Shown here: piece after piece, positions 23,041-34,307 of the stretch | Position numbering within the stretch: position 1 is the first letter of the stretch | Layout of the letters: each line of letters begins with the position of its first letter | Assembly (NCBI GenBank): GCA_007258455.2 | Contig: VDFB02000001.1 | Span: forward strand, 13,687,918-13,751,917 | Reading direction: 5' to 3' | Length of the DNA stretch: 64,000 bases | Origin: Sequoia sempervirens | Taxonomy: Eukaryota; Streptophyta; Pinopsida; Cupressales; Cupressaceae | Position numbers and translations under genes: made by a program | Notes under the pieces: generated by a model | What the model saw: only the letters and a program-made list of their open reading frames with translations | Database searches by the model: none | What the model was told of the DNA's origin: nothing

Positions 23041-24290
23041 ATGAAGCAAATCAAGGGAATTGTGAGTTTGGATGAATATAGTAGCAGGAAGATCAGGGAT
23101 GTAAGAGATATGTTGCTTACCAATGAATTGAAGTGGCTCGAAGGAGGGAAACATAGGAGTTTGGACATTTGGAATGAATTTCCTTATTTTGACAACACAG
23201 AAGTGGTTAGGTTCATCTTGAGCAGATTGAATGAAGATACTCTAAATTTGGACAAACCCTATCTTATTTTGAAGGAAGTGATTAGAAATTTAATTGGGTT
23301 ATGCAATGTTGGAGATATTTCAAAGAAGAAGTTGATTTGAAATAAGGAAGTCGAAACCCTAACTGGTGTAACATGAGATCAGAGGGCTCTAGTAATTTTG
23401 ACGATCAAAGATCCATTGACAAGGTTCATTGCATATGAAATTTCATACAAAAAATTTGTCAGAAACCAGGAAGGATCAACCTTTGCAGGCGTAGTTTACA
23501 TTTCGCATAAGATGATAATAGAGGACCAAGACTTTGACCTGTGTAGTTTGCTGAAAGTTCAACTGATGGAGAACATGCAATTGACAATGGATATAGATAT
23601 TTGATCATATGTGTCATGATATATTTTCTAAATTGCTTGCCGCGGAATGATAATGTTGTATGGAAGGAGAGTGAACCAGTTTGTAAGCAAATTTTCAAGC
23701 ATTTCAATACTCTAGAAAATTGTGAGCAAGTTTATGCAAATTTCTTCAAAGAGTTGTTAGGAAAATTTGGAGTAGTTGGTATTTCTCTTCTAGTAAAAAT
23801 AACTGAAGTTGGATTGTCTTCTGGTAAGATGGAGAGGAAGCAAAAAAGAGCAATAGAGTTTACTGATGATACTCCTCCAGTACTCAAGTCACCTAAAACT
23901 GAAGGAAAAGGAAAAAAAAAGATAATTGTGGACATACTTGATGAAGACCCTGATGAATACACCCCAAGAGATGAACCGGAATCAGTTGAACCAGATGTAA
24001 TAATAGCATAAGGAAGTGGTGAAGAAGGTGCTTTACTCAAAGAAAAGATATTGCAGATTGTTCAGGAGGAAGATGGAATGCAAAAGATTGTTGACATATA
24101 GTTAGATGGACCCTCATATGAGCAGGATACAATTAAGAGTACACTAGGAAAATACTTTGTGCAGAACAACATTGAATTGGAAAGTTTGCAAAATGTATTC
24201 CCTGAAGAGTTGATTGAGTGTATTAAGGAAGTTGTGTCCTTTGACTCTCAGGATAAGAAAGAGGAGGAAATAATCCTACACTTGAAAGTG
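23041..24290 (+). pseudogene. second ORF of element D, unidentified
   Basis: Three consecutive open stretches (23041-23340, 23398-23604, 23601-24011) appear to be one decayed protein. Pieces are LLTNELKWLEGGKHRSLDIW, DLCSLLKVQLMENMQ and ESEPVCKQIFKHFNTLENCE. A basic then acidic tail follows (KGKKKIIVDILDEDPDEYTP). Where a copia element should have protease-integrase-RT there is none of the usual motifs (no GAG-pre-integrase HxxxC, no DDE, no YVDD). It may be a captured host sequence or a lineage-specific accessory protein. Confidence 0.5.
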
Positions 24291-24679
24291 AATTGAATAA
24301 AATTGGCCATGACTACAACATGGTTCAGGACCAGGATGGAGCAATAAAGAACAAAATTCATGAGTTGTAGGTTGAGCATACAAAAATTCACTTTGCTAGA
24401 AACACTCTTATGGACACCTTCTAGAAAGTAAAGGATCAAACTGAATGCAAATTGGAACAACTGATTGAAGTTCTGAGGAAAGGAGAGAAGTTGGAAGAAG
24501 CAATTACAATTTCAGAATCCCTCATTTAGATCATTAACCGAACATCAGAAAATAATAGCCTGATAATAATTATTGGGATTGTTGTAGATGCTTGGAAGAA
24601 ATTCCTTCCGGAGATGAAAAATAAGTATAAAATAATTTTTTGATTTGTGCAATAGCTGTAGTTTACCAAATTTTGATCA

Positions 24680-24949
24680 AATTTCTATTTAGCAAAGGGA
24701 GAGAGAGAGAGCAATAAAATTTTGTTTTAGCAAATAAAAAGGAAGAAGTGCAGTAAGAATACTAGAAAAAGGGGAGAAAAAGCAGTAAAGTTTTGTTATT
24801 GATGTCAAAGGGGGAGAGAATGCAGTGAAAAATGCCTTGAAATCCTAAGGGGGAGTAGTGTTTTGAAATTTTGGAGTTTGGCAATGTACCTTTGGTTTTA
24901 ACACAATCATTTTTCACTAAGTGTTACCATCAATGCCAAAGGGGGAGAT
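24680..24949 (+). promoter_or_regulatory. polypurine-rich 3' region of element D
   Basis: Several purine runs (gggagagagagagagc, aaggggagaaaaagc, aaagggggagagaatgc, aaagggggagat) occur at intervals of roughly 50-100 bp. The last, at about 24938-24949, abuts the 3' LTR and is the functional-type polypurine tract for plus-strand priming. The others may be duplications of it. Confidence 0.7.
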
Positions 24950-26064
24950 TGTTGGCATATGGATCGGGGAGATTATTGGTATGGCTTCTAGTGTTGTCAT
25001 TGATGGCAACTGAAGTCACTATTGTGGTCCGCAGATCTGAACTTGCTCATACCGGCAAGAAAAGTAGAGAACAGTGTGTTATCGATAGAAAGCATGATGA
25101 ACAGGGTATCCAGTTAGTATGTCAATCCGTATGATTCACCGGATCATCATCTTGTGTTGTGGATCCCCAAGACAGGTTGTTAAGAATGTATGGTACCTTA
25201 TTCATAAGTTTTGTGATGTTCCATTAGTATGTGTATGAGTAAAGAGATCTGACAATGATTTTATGTCTATTTGTTCATTATGGTCGACCTAATCAATGAA
25301 GCATGTTGCAAATGTATAAGGGATGATTGTTTAATTGTTTATATGTTTGAGAATTTTGTTTTGGGTCCTAGCTATGGTTTGACCAACGTGTGTGGGCATG
25401 CATCAAAATTATTTATGATTTGAAGCCGACATGTAGAGAATATTATATTTTGTGTGAAGTTGACATGTAGTGTTTGAATTCTTGATAGCGGGTATTTATG
25501 TGATTTCAGCAATTCATTTTGTGTGCATGAGATATATGAGAGCAGTTATAGGGAAGAGAAGTTGGGTATGCGAATATCGAAAGTTCAACTATGAGAATTT
25601 TACTGGTACAAAAGAGGATTTGGTGACAAAGCAGAAGCGAAGTGCAGAGTCTAACAGAAGGTTTAGAACTTGATTTATGAGCTTCACCAAAACTGAAACC
25701 AAGAATTTGTAGATGCCATCTTCTCAGTTCAAACTTTTGTTGTAATCTCTAACATTTTGTAAGGCAGTGAGCCTTCCTTGTTTTGAGTAGTGAGCTCTAG
25801 GCAGTGTATCTGAATGCATGTGCATTCCCTTTTCTTCATACTTTTAATATAGTATATAAATTGTGGATTAATCTCCATCGTGGTTTTTCCCTTAACAAGG
25901 TTTCCATGTAAAAATATTGGTGTTATGGTGCTTTTATTATCTTGTTCATGTGCTTGCATCTTTATTTTTGTTTATGTGTTGTTAACGGCTTAAGATCTGG
26001 ATTGAAAGTTTAAATTTGTGGAACATTGATTCACCCCCCCTCTCAGTGTTCCTTGAGTCCAACA
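24950..26064 (+). repeat. 3' LTR of element D
   Basis: 1115 bp, aligning with 20285-21344 apart from the extra block near 25400-25455. TATATAAA is at 25853-25860. It ends gagtccaaca, followed by the duplication CTTAC. Confidence 0.9.
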
Positions 26065-26069
26065 CTTAC

Positions 26070-27047
26070 ATGTCACTTACATGTGCTCACATGGTGATGC
26101 ATGTGGTGTTTGGGGTTCTAGTTATTTCTTCTATTATGATTCCTTAGCCTGACAAGCTTGAGGGAATTTGTTTTGAAGGAAATGGCAGATTATTAATCCT
26201 TGTTTGAGTGGAAGTTTTACAGTTGATCTTATTTTCTGGAAATAACAGGCATTATGAATAATGGAAAAGATAGAGTTTTTTATGGAGTTGATCATGTGGT
26301 TATATTTAAAATTTTGTTGATCTGAAGCTCCTAATTTGACGTTTGAATAACCCTTATGCATAGTGGTTATTTTTCATTATGTGGTTGTGTGCAACAAAGT
26401 TTTCATATTGGGTGTCTGAGATGGACTCTCTGGTCATATGAAGAGACTTGTGTTGTTATGACTTCAGTTTGGTGTGCCTATGTTGGGTGTTTTTTTTAAT
26501 TCTTGACATTGGAAGGCATTGTTTCAATAACCCCGAATGCATGTGGGCTATGGACTTGATCATTGGATGATCTGGAAGCTTTTGAAATAGCTTGATTCTC
26601 ACTTAGATGCATGTAAATGGTGGTTGTGGAGTTGACCTACAAATGGGCCTGAAGTTCCTAGACCTCTTCTTCTTTTGGTTGGTTGTACTTGCATGTCTTA
26701 GTTTCACGTTGGTTGGATCTAAGGGTTTTATTGTTTTTCCATTAAAAATCTATGGTTATGCATATTTGTGATATTCCATTGTTCTGGTTTAACTATAATG
26801 GTGGTTTACAAATTTGTGGGTCTTCCAAATGATAAGTGGGTATGGATTTGCATGTGTTACAAAACACAGTGGTTTTGTAGGTTTTATATGGTTAATCAAA
26901 ACTTGTGGTTTTGCAAATCTACAAATGGAGTATTTTTTAGATTATGTTTTTTGGATGTAAGATAGTTGCAAGTTTGCATGTATGCTTCATGCATGTTTTG
27001 AGGAGGGTTGCAGTTTTCTTGTTGAGGAAATGTTGGTTCTTTGTGGG
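26070..27047 (+). other. interior of element C, left part, non-coding
   Basis: T/G-rich sequence without convincing coding frames. The segment near 26742-26810 (including gcatatttgtgatattccat) reappears as inverted copies at about 31640-31700 and 31735-31800 inside the Penelope cluster. Confidence 0.5.
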
Positions 27048-27085
27048 TTAGTATTGCTTCTAGTTTTGATTGTGTAGAATTTTTT

Positions 27086-27127
27086 GCATCAACGTTTCGG
27101 ATCACACTCTGTGGTTCATCATTAGGA
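27086..27127 (-). ncRNA. hammerhead ribozyme-like motif, left end
   Basis: On the minus strand: CTAATGA (CTGATGA with one change), a hairpin GAACCACA-GAG-TGTGATCC, then GAAAC and GTTGATGC. This is the order of the hammerhead core (CUGAUGA, stem II, GAAA). PLE terminal repeats are known to carry hammerheads. The cleavage site and stems I/III were not assigned, and the core change would probably disable it. Confidence 0.5.
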
Positions 27128-27794
27128 TGAAAGAGAGCAAGAGGAGAAAAATGAATAATTGCAGACTTAGAGCAGATAAAAAGGAGAGAGGGAGAAGGGG
27201 AGGGGCACATAGATCAAGGGTCCAAATAAAGAAAACACTAAAAATACACAATCAAAAAGAGAGAAAAGAAAAGAACAAAATAAATGGACCTAAACTTTAA
27301 AAAAGGGCCACAAAATTTTTAGAAAAGGCCTAAGAGAATCTAAAACAACATGAGAAAGAGAAAAAATAAAATAAAAATAAATTAATTTTGAACAAAGAAC
27401 AAAGCAAAGAGAAGTCACAAGAAATAAATAAAGAAATACATAAAGAATTAAAAAAAAAACAAAAATTTAAAGAATAATAATAAAAATATAAACAAAGGAA
27501 TAAAGAAACAAATAAATAAAAAGAAAAATAAATAAATAAAGAAAAGAAATAAATAAAGATAAAAAGAAACACGGGAAGAAAAGACAAACAAGAACCTAAA
27601 AATTAAAGATAGAACTAAAAATATGCAAACAATAAAATATAAAGAACAAGGAATAAATGCAAATACACACAAAAAAGAAAAATAAAAACCACACAAAGTG
27701 TGTATATATATATTACAAAGCACACAAAGAAAATAAATAAAACACAAAAATGAAAAAAAAAAAATCACACTAAGAAAATGAAAATATAACACAA

Positions 27795-27796
<2 letters not shown>

Positions 27797-27865
<69 letters not shown>
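27797..27865. repeat. (AT)n microsatellite
   Basis: About 34 uninterrupted AT units, with a counterpart at 33831-33885 at the equivalent place in the opposite arm. Confidence 0.95.
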
Positions 27866-27872
<7 letters not shown>

Positions 27873-28340
27873 ATGAAAAAGAAAGGGAAAAAAGACAAAT
27901 AATTATGAATAAAAATAAAAATACAAAGATAAAAGATAACAATAGAGGCAAACACTAAATAAAGAAAAAATAGGAATATAAAAATAAAAAGAAAACTAGA
28001 AAAAAATCAAAAAGGAAAGAAAACGAATAACAAGAAGAAGACAACAAAAGACGACAAGACCAAAAAGGAAAGAAAACGGATAACAAGAAGAAGACAAAAA
28101 AAGAAGGCAAGAGAAAACAAAAACAAGGAAGAAAGGGGAGAGAGAAGCCACACAAACCCAAGAAAAGGAGGACCACATGACGAGGAGACCAAAAACGAGG
28201 CAAAAAAAGGGGGGGAGCAAAGGAGGGGGGAAAGGACAAAAAAAGGAGAAAGAACAAGGAAACGAGGACCCAAAGAAGAGACAAGGAGAATGACCAGGCT
28301 AGGAATGAGCATGATTACGAAGGTTGGATAACAAGGGCTG

Positions 28341-29228
28341 CTAAGTTGAACTAAGACTCCAACCCTCATCACGATTGAGGTTAGAAGGGTAGTTACTAAT
28401 GTGAATGGCTTCCTTAAGCTTCCTTCTGAAAAAATCATCCTCTTTACACAAGACTTGAGTGTTTTCTAAACAAATATGGTGCTTAGTTGAAGAAGAGTGG
28501 TTTGCAAGTATGGATTTGAAAACCCGGTCATGTTTGATATTTGCACTATGCTCTTTAATTCTTGTGCCAAAGGAACGACTTGTTTCCCCAATGTAAGCGA
28601 TTCCACAAGAACAAGCCACCTTATACACTCCAGAATTGAGCAAAATGTCCCTAGAGTCCTTGAGGGAGGGGAGCCTATGCTTCACAGTGGAACAAGGTTT
28701 GAAAGCACAACAAAGCCCTTGCTTAAGATGGATCTTGCAGATTTTTTGGGAAAGGCCTTCAACATAGGGAAAAGAAGCACTAGGGAGGAACTTAGGATTG
28801 GAGGTTACAAAATTAGAGAACTTTTCTTTGGCATGGCTTAAGGCTTTCAAGGTCTGCTTGTTTTTATATCCATTTATGATGAAGACTTGGCACAGATGGG
28901 CCAATTCTTGGTTCAAGTATTCTTCATCGTAGATCCAAAATGCTCTCAAGGAAAGGGTTTTGAGGATGCCACCTTTTTGACAAGGGTGGTGATGAGAGGA
29001 AGAAAGGAGGTAGAGGTTGGTGTGGGTATCCTTGCATAAAACTCGAGGACCTAGGGAGCCATCAAATTTTTTGATGAGCAAGATATCAAGGAAAGGGAGT
29101 TGGCCTTTAGATTCAATCTCCTTGGTGAAGGAGATGCAATGGACCAAGCTATTGAGGTAAGTGTGGAATTCCTTTAAACTATCGAGACCATGGGGCCAAC
29201 AGACATTTGTGTCATCCACATAACACTT
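28341..29228 (-). pseudogene. PLE RT C-terminus plus GIY-YIG endonuclease, best copy
   Basis: The longest open PLE piece, about 290 residues in one frame, starting at the RT catalytic box (YVDDTNVCWPHG, minus strand near 29222). RT continues through QLPFLDILLIKKFDGSLG, then a linker. The GIY-YIG nuclease follows: GVYKVACSCGIAYIGETSRS, with the Arg of SFGTRIKEHS and the His of DRVFKSILANHS. The Cys pair in ACSCG is typical for PLE nucleases. It is 5' truncated: the RT fingers are missing and sequence upstream of YVDD is a pyrimidine-rich tail from the next copy. The 3' side runs into a pyrimidine-rich tail to about 27960. Confidence 0.9.
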
Positions 29229-30411
29229 CCACCATTTGGACCCTCAAATAACAAGAAGAAGACAACAAAAGAAGGAAAGAGAAAACAAAAATGAGGAAGA
29301 AAGGGGAGAGAGAAGCCACACAAACCCAAGAAAAGGAGAACCACACGATGAGGGTACCAAAAACGAGGTGAAAAAAGGGGGGGAACAAAGGAGGAGGGGG
29401 AAAGGATGAAACAAGGAGAAAGAACAAGGAAACAAGGGCCCAAAGAAGAGACAAGGAGAACGACCAGGCTAGGAATGAGCATGATTACAAAGTTTGGATA
29501 ACAAGGGCTGCCAAGCTGAACTAAGACTACAACCCTCATCATGGTTGAGGTTAGAAGGGTAGTTGCTAATGTGAATGGATTCCTTAAGCTTCCTTCTGAA
29601 AATTTATCCTCTTTACACAAGACTTGAGTGTTTTCTAAACATATATGGTGCTTAGTTGAAGAAGAGTGGTCTGCAAGTGTGGATTTGAAAACCCAGTCAT
29701 GTTTGATATCCGCACTATTCTCTTTAATTCTTGTGCCAAAGGAAAGACTTGTTTCCCTAATGTAAGGGATGCCACAAGAACAAGCCACCTTATACACTCC
29801 AGACTCGAGCAAAATGTCCCTAGAGTCCTTGAGGGAGGGGGGCCTATGCTTCACAGTGGAACAAGGTTTGAAAGCACGGTGAAGCCCTTGCTTAAGAAGG
29901 ATCTTGGAGATATTTTGGGAAAGACCTTCAACATAGGGAAGAGAAGCACCAGGGAGGAACTTAGGATAAGAGGTTATAGAATTAGAGAAGAACTTTTCTT
30001 TGGCATGGCTAAAGGATTTCCGGATCTACTTGTTTTTATATCCATTTAGGATGAAGACTTGGCATAGATGGTCCAATTCTTGGTTAAAGTATTCTTCATC
30101 ACAGATTTGAAATGCTCTCAAGGCAAGGGTTTTGAGGATGCCACTTTTTTGACAAGGTTGGTGATGAGAGGAAGAAAGGAGGTAGAGTTCGGTGTGGGTA
30201 GTCTTGTGAAAAACTCGATGACCTAGGGAGCCATCGAATGTTTTGATGAGCAAGATATCAAGGAAAGGGAGTTGGCCTTCAGATTCAATCTCCTTGGTGA
30301 AGGAGATGAGATGGACCAAGCTATTGAGGTGTGTGGAATTCCTCTAAATTGTCGAGACCATGGGACCAATAGACATTCGTGTCATCCACATAATGCTTCC
30401 ACCATTTGGAC
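29229..30411 (-). pseudogene. PLE copy 2 (RT and GIY-YIG, frameshifted)
   Basis: Begins in RT at the same point as copy 1 (YVDDTNVYW near 30405), continues LPFLDILLIKTFDGSLG (30026-30319 open), then shifts frame. The GIY-YIG part (29590-29854) reads SGVYKVACSCGIPYIRETSL, with the conserved Gly of YIGET changed to Arg. The tail (29229-29460) is pyrimidine-rich on this strand. The distance from the start of copy 2 to copy 1 is about 1.18 kb, so the copies form a head-to-tail array of 5'-truncated units. Confidence 0.85.
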
Positions 30412-31022
30412 CCTCAAATAACAAGAAGAAGACAACAAAAAAAGGCAAGACCAAAAAGGAAAGAAAACAAATAACAAGAAGAAGACAACAAAAGAAGGCA
30501 AGACAAAACAAAAATGAGGAAGAAAGGGGAGAGAGAATCCACACAGACCCAAGAAAAGGAGGACCACACGATGAGGGGACCAAAAATGAGGCAAAAAAAG
30601 GGGGGGAACAAAGGAGGGGGGAAAGGACAAAACAAGGAGAAAGAAAAAGGAAACGAGGGCCCAAAGAAGAGACAAGGAGAATGACCGAGCTAGGAATGAG
30701 CATGATTATGAAGGTTGGATAACAAGGTCTGTCAAGCTGAACTAAGACTCCTTTCCCCCCTCCTTTCTAAAAAAATATGGTTCTTAGTTGAAGAAGAGTG
30801 GTCTGCAAGTGTGGATTTGAAAACCCGGTCATGTTTGATATCCACACTATGCTCTTTAGTTCTTGTGCCAAAGGAACGACCTGTTTCCCCAATGTAAGGG
30901 ATGCCACAAGAACAAGCCACCTTATACACTCCAGACTTGAGAAAAATGTCCCTAGAGTCCTTGAGGGAGGGGAGCCTTTGCTTCACAATGGAACACAGTT
31001 TGAAAGCACAGTGAAGCCCTTG
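30412..31022 (-). pseudogene. PLE copy 3 (GIY-YIG fragment)
   Basis: 30732-30986 reads SGVYKVACSCGIPYIGETGR, then FGTRTKEHS. It is followed on this strand by the pyrimidine-rich tail (30412-30720). At about 31022 it meets a plus-strand RT fragment head to head, so its own RT is missing. Confidence 0.85.
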
Positions 31023-31531
31023 GTGAAATTGCGTCTTTAGTTGAGCTTTACCTGAAATCCACCTTCTTCTCTTTCCAAGGTGTCATCTATGAGCAGGTTG
31101 ATGGTGTGGCCATGGGTTCTCCTCTCTCTCTGGTCATTTCTAACCTCTACATGGAGCATTTTGAAGAATCTACCCTTTCCTCCTACCCCTTCAAGCCAAA
31201 ATGGTGGAAGCGTTATGTGGATGACACAAATGTCTGTTGGCCCCATGGTCTCAAAAATTTAGAGGAATTCCACACTTACCTCAATAGCTTGGTCCATTAC
31301 ATCTCCTTCACCAAGGAGATTGAATTTGAAGGCCAACTCCCTTTCCTTGATATCTTGCTCATCAAAAAATTCGATGGCTCCCTAGGTCGTCGAGTTTTTC
31401 GTAAGGCTACCCACACTGACCTCTACCTCCTTTCTTCCTCTTATCACCACCCTTGTCAAAAAAGCGGCATCCTCAAAACCCTTTCCTTAAGATCATTTCG
31501 GATTTGCGATGAAGAATACTTTAACCAATAG
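31023..31531 (+). pseudogene. PLE RT fragment, plus strand
   Basis: The only piece with the RT palm upstream of the catalytic box: FFSFQGVIYEQVDGVAMGSP, then NLYMEHFEES, FKPKWWKRYVDDTN and a stretch to RICDEEYFNQ. Both motif B (DGVAMGSPLS) and YVDD are intact. It is cut at 31531, where it turns into the palindrome centre. It is short, with no 5' RT or endonuclease. Confidence 0.88.
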
Positions 31532-32233
31532 ATGTAAACAAGGGGGGAACAAAGGAGGGGGGAAAGGACGAGATGCAATGGACCAAGCTATATAGATGTA
31601 CATCTATATATATAAAAACATATATATCAAGTTTTAAAATCTATGGTTATGCATATTTGTGATATTCCATTGTTTTGGTTTAATTCGATGGTGGTTTACA
31701 GACTTAAAAACTATCGAGACCACAAGTCTGTAAACCACCATAATAGTTAAACCAGAACAATGGAATATCAAAAATATGCATAACCATAGATTTTAAAACT
31801 TGATATATATGTTTATACATATAGATGTACATGTATATAGCTTGGTCCATTGCATCTCGTCCTTTCCCCCCTCCTTTGTTCCCCCCCTTTTTAACATCTA
31901 TTGGTTCAAGTATTCTTCATTGTAGATTCAAAATGCTCTCAAGGCAAGGGTTTTGAGGATGCCACTTTTTTGACAAGGGTGGTGATGAGAGGAAGAAAGG
32001 AGGTAGAGGTTGGTGTGGGTAACCTTGTGAAAAACTGGACGACCTAGGGAGCCATCAAATTTTTTGATGAGCAAGATATCAAGGAAAGGGAGTTGGCCTT
32101 CAGGTTCAATCTCCTTGGTGAAGGAGATGCAATGGACCAAGCTATTGAGGTAAGTGTGGAATTCCTTTAAACTGTCAAGACCATGGGGCCAACAGAAATT
32201 TGTGTCATCCACATAACACTTCCACCATTTGGA
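31196..32233. repeat. 1-kb palindrome centred near 31715
   Basis: The RT fragment on the plus strand (31196-31531) is mirrored by the RT fragment on the minus strand (31905-32233). Between them is an almost perfect hairpin. Matching words are aggggggaacaaaggagggg (31541) and its complement near 31875, and gatgcaatggaccaagctat (31571) and its complement near 31838-31857. The innermost arms are copies of an element C interior segment (see 26742-26810). Only some 20-30 bases at the centre are unpaired. Confidence 0.9.
31905..32233 (-). pseudogene. PLE RT fragment, minus strand
   Basis: Reads YVDDTNFCWPHGLDSLKEF onwards through LPFLDILLIKKFDGSLGRPV and ILKTLALRAF. This is the mirror image of the plus-strand fragment but not identical, so the two arms have separate mutations or come from different parent copies. 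Confidence 0.85.
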
Positions 32234-32895
32234 CCTTCAAATAACAAGAAGAAGACAACAAAAGAAGGCAAGAGAAAACAAAAATGAGGAAGAAAGGGGA
32301 GAGAGAAGCCACACAGACCCAAGAAAAGGAGGACCACACAATGAGGAGACCAAAAACGAAGCAAAAAAAGGGAGGAAACAAAGAAGGAGGGGGGAAAGGA
32401 ATCTTAGTTCAGCTTGGCAGCCCTTGTTATCTACCCTTTGTAATCATGCTCATTCCTAGTCTAGTCATTCTCCTTGTCTCTTCTTTGGGCCCTAGTTTCC
32501 TTGTTCTTCCTCCTTGTTTTGTCCTTCTTTCTCTTCTTCTTGTTATTCGTTTTATTTCCTTTTTGATATTTCCTTCTTTTGTTGTCTTCTTCTTGTTATT
32601 CATTTTATTTCCTTTTTGGTCTTGCCTTATTTTGTTGTCTTCTTCTTGTTATTCGAGGGTCCATATATGTACATCAATAGCCTTGCAAAAAACTTGACGA
32701 CCTAGGGAGCCATCGAATCTGCCCTTTCCTCCTACCCCCTCAAGCCAAAAGAGAAAAGAAAAGAAAAAACTTAAAGAACAAAATAAATGGACCAAAACTT
32801 TAAAAAAGGGCCACAATTTTTTTTAAAAAGGCCTAAGATTTTTTGAAATCTTCCCTTTAATTTTGCATATATATCGAGACCATGGGGCCAACAAA

Positions 32896-32926
<31 letters not shown>

Positions 32927-33550
32927 ACATCTATATATATATATGTATAGATGTATATATATATTCTTTGTGTTATATTTTCATTTTCTTAGTGTGGTTT
33001 TTATTTTTCATTTTTGTGTATATTTGTATTTATTCCTTGTCTTTATATTTTATTGTTTGCATATTTTTAGTTCTATCTTTAATTTTTAGGTTTTTGTTTG
33101 TCTTTTCTTCTCGTGTTTCTTTTTATCTTTGTTTATTTCTTCAAATATGCATAACCATGTGAAAATTAGCAACTACCCTTCTAACCTCAACCATGATGAG
33201 GGTTGGTGTCTTAGTTCAGCTTGGCAGCCCTTGTTATCCAACCTTTGTAATCATGCTCATTCCTAGCCTAGTCGTTCTCCTTGTCTCTTCTTTGGCCCCT
33301 CATTTCCTTGTTCTTTCTCCTTGTTTCGTCCTTTTCACCCTCCTTTGTTCCCCCCCTTTTTTCACCTCATTTTTGGTCCCCTCGTCGTGTGGTCCTCCTT
33401 TTCTTGGGTCTATGTGGCTTCTCTCTCCCCTTTCTTCCTTGTTTTTGTTTTCTCTTGCCTTATTTTGTTGTCTTCTTCTTGTTATTCATCTTCTTTCTTT
33501 TTTGATCTTGCCTTCTTTTGTTGTCTTCTTCTTATTATTCGTTTTCTTTC
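32234..33550. repeat. patchwork of short PLE pieces in both orientations
   Basis: Pyrimidine/purine tails in minus (32234-32400) and plus (32400-32660; 33180-33540) orientation enclose a mosaic. The mosaic holds an RT scrap (gacctagggagccatcgaat, about 32700), another from the plus RT (ctttcctcctaccccctcaa, about 32723), part of the terminal arm (32750-32840), another RT scrap (tcgagaccatggggccaaca near 32875) and a (TG)n run at 32901-32927. From about 33165 a plus-strand copy of the end of the GIY-YIG region begins. Confidence 0.75.
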
Positions 33551-33829
33551 CTTTTTTATTTTTTTCTTGTTTTCTTGTTTTTATTTTTATATTCCTATTT
33601 TTTCTTTATTTAGTGTTTGCCTCTATTGTTATCTTTTATCTTTGTATTTTTATTTTTATTCATATTTATTTGTCTTTTTTTCCTTTCTTTTTTATTTATT
33701 CTAGCCTTTTTCTTTTAGTTTTTATTTTGTTTATATATATATATATTCTTTGTGTTATATTTTCATTTTCTTAGTGTGGTTTTTTAGTTTTTCCTTTTTG
33801 TGTTTTATTTATTTTCTTTGTGTGCTTTG

Positions 33830-33830
<1 letters not shown>

Positions 33831-33885
<55 letters not shown>
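33831..33885. repeat. (AT)n microsatellite
   Basis: About 27 AT units, counterpart of 27797-27865. Confidence 0.95.
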
Positions 33886-33888
<3 letters not shown>

Positions 33889-34307
33889 GTGGTTTTTATT
33901 TTTCGTTTTTGTGTGTATTTGTATTTATTCCTTGTCAATATATTTTATTATTTGCATATTTTTAGTTCTATCTTTAATTTTTAGGTTTTTATTTGTCTTT
34001 CTTGTGACTTCTCTTTGCTTTGTTCTTTGTTCAAAATTAATTTATTTTTATTTTCTTTTTTCTCTTCCTCATGTTTTTTTAGATTTTCTTAGGCCTTTTT
34101 AAAAAAATTTGTGGCCCTTTTTTAAAGTTTTGGTCCATTTATTTTGTTCTTTAAGTTTTTTTTTTCTTTTCTCTCTTTTTGATTGTTTATTTTTAGTGTT
34201 TTCTTTATTTGGACCCTCGATCTGTGTGCCCCTCCCCTTCTCCCTCTCTCCTTTTTGTCTACTCTAAGTCTGCAATTATTCATTTTTCTCCTCTTGCTCT
34301 CTTTCAT

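Larger units (their letters stand above)
20285..26064 (+). mobile_element. copia-type element D, gag only plus unknown ORF
   Basis: LTRs at 20285-21344 and 24950-26064 begin TGTTGGCATATGG and end GTCCA(G/A)CA. The target duplication CTTAC is at 20280-20284 and 26065-26069. The PPT aaagggggagat directly precedes the 3' LTR, as in SIRE-like copia elements. The 5' LTR lacks about 55 bp present in the 3' LTR (near 25400-25455). The 3.6-kb interior holds a copia-style gag with zinc knuckles and an unidentified second ORF; no integrase, RT or RNase H was found. It sits just after C's 5' LTR and primer site. Confidence 0.9.
27048..27960 (-). repeat. left inverted arm of PLE cluster
   Basis: In reverse orientation it matches about 33550-34386. 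Shared words are aaatggacctaaactttaaa with its partner near 34130, and aaaaaagggccacaaaattt with its partner near 34110. The A-rich text and the (AT)n run come in the same order. Such arms correspond to the terminal repeats of PLEs, which can be inverted. Confidence 0.8.

Noticed and set aside
26768..26965. ORF of 65 codons in the element C interior
   Set aside because: Cys/Trp-rich low-complexity product of T/G-rich sequence with no motif; part of it recurs inverted in the Penelope palindrome, so it is repeat sequence.
27330..28440. Hydrophobic minus-strand ORFs resembling membrane proteins
   Set aside because: They come from A/AT-rich and purine/pyrimidine tails of the Penelope copies. The frame changes from copy to copy with no sign of constraint.
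28497..28841. Plus-strand ORF over the Penelope RT/EN copy, with a similar one at 29666-30049
   Set aside because: Shadow of the GIY-YIG reading frame on the minus strand; similarity between the two reflects the duplicated element.
30360..30722. Basic plus-strand ORF (Lys/Arg-rich)
   Set aside because: Antisense of the same pyrimidine-rich tail; composition only.
33193..33774. 193-residue plus-strand ORF rich in Phe, Leu and Ser
   Set aside because: Pyrimidine-rich tail of a Penelope copy in the opposite orientation. It overlaps the GIY-YIG end in another frame.
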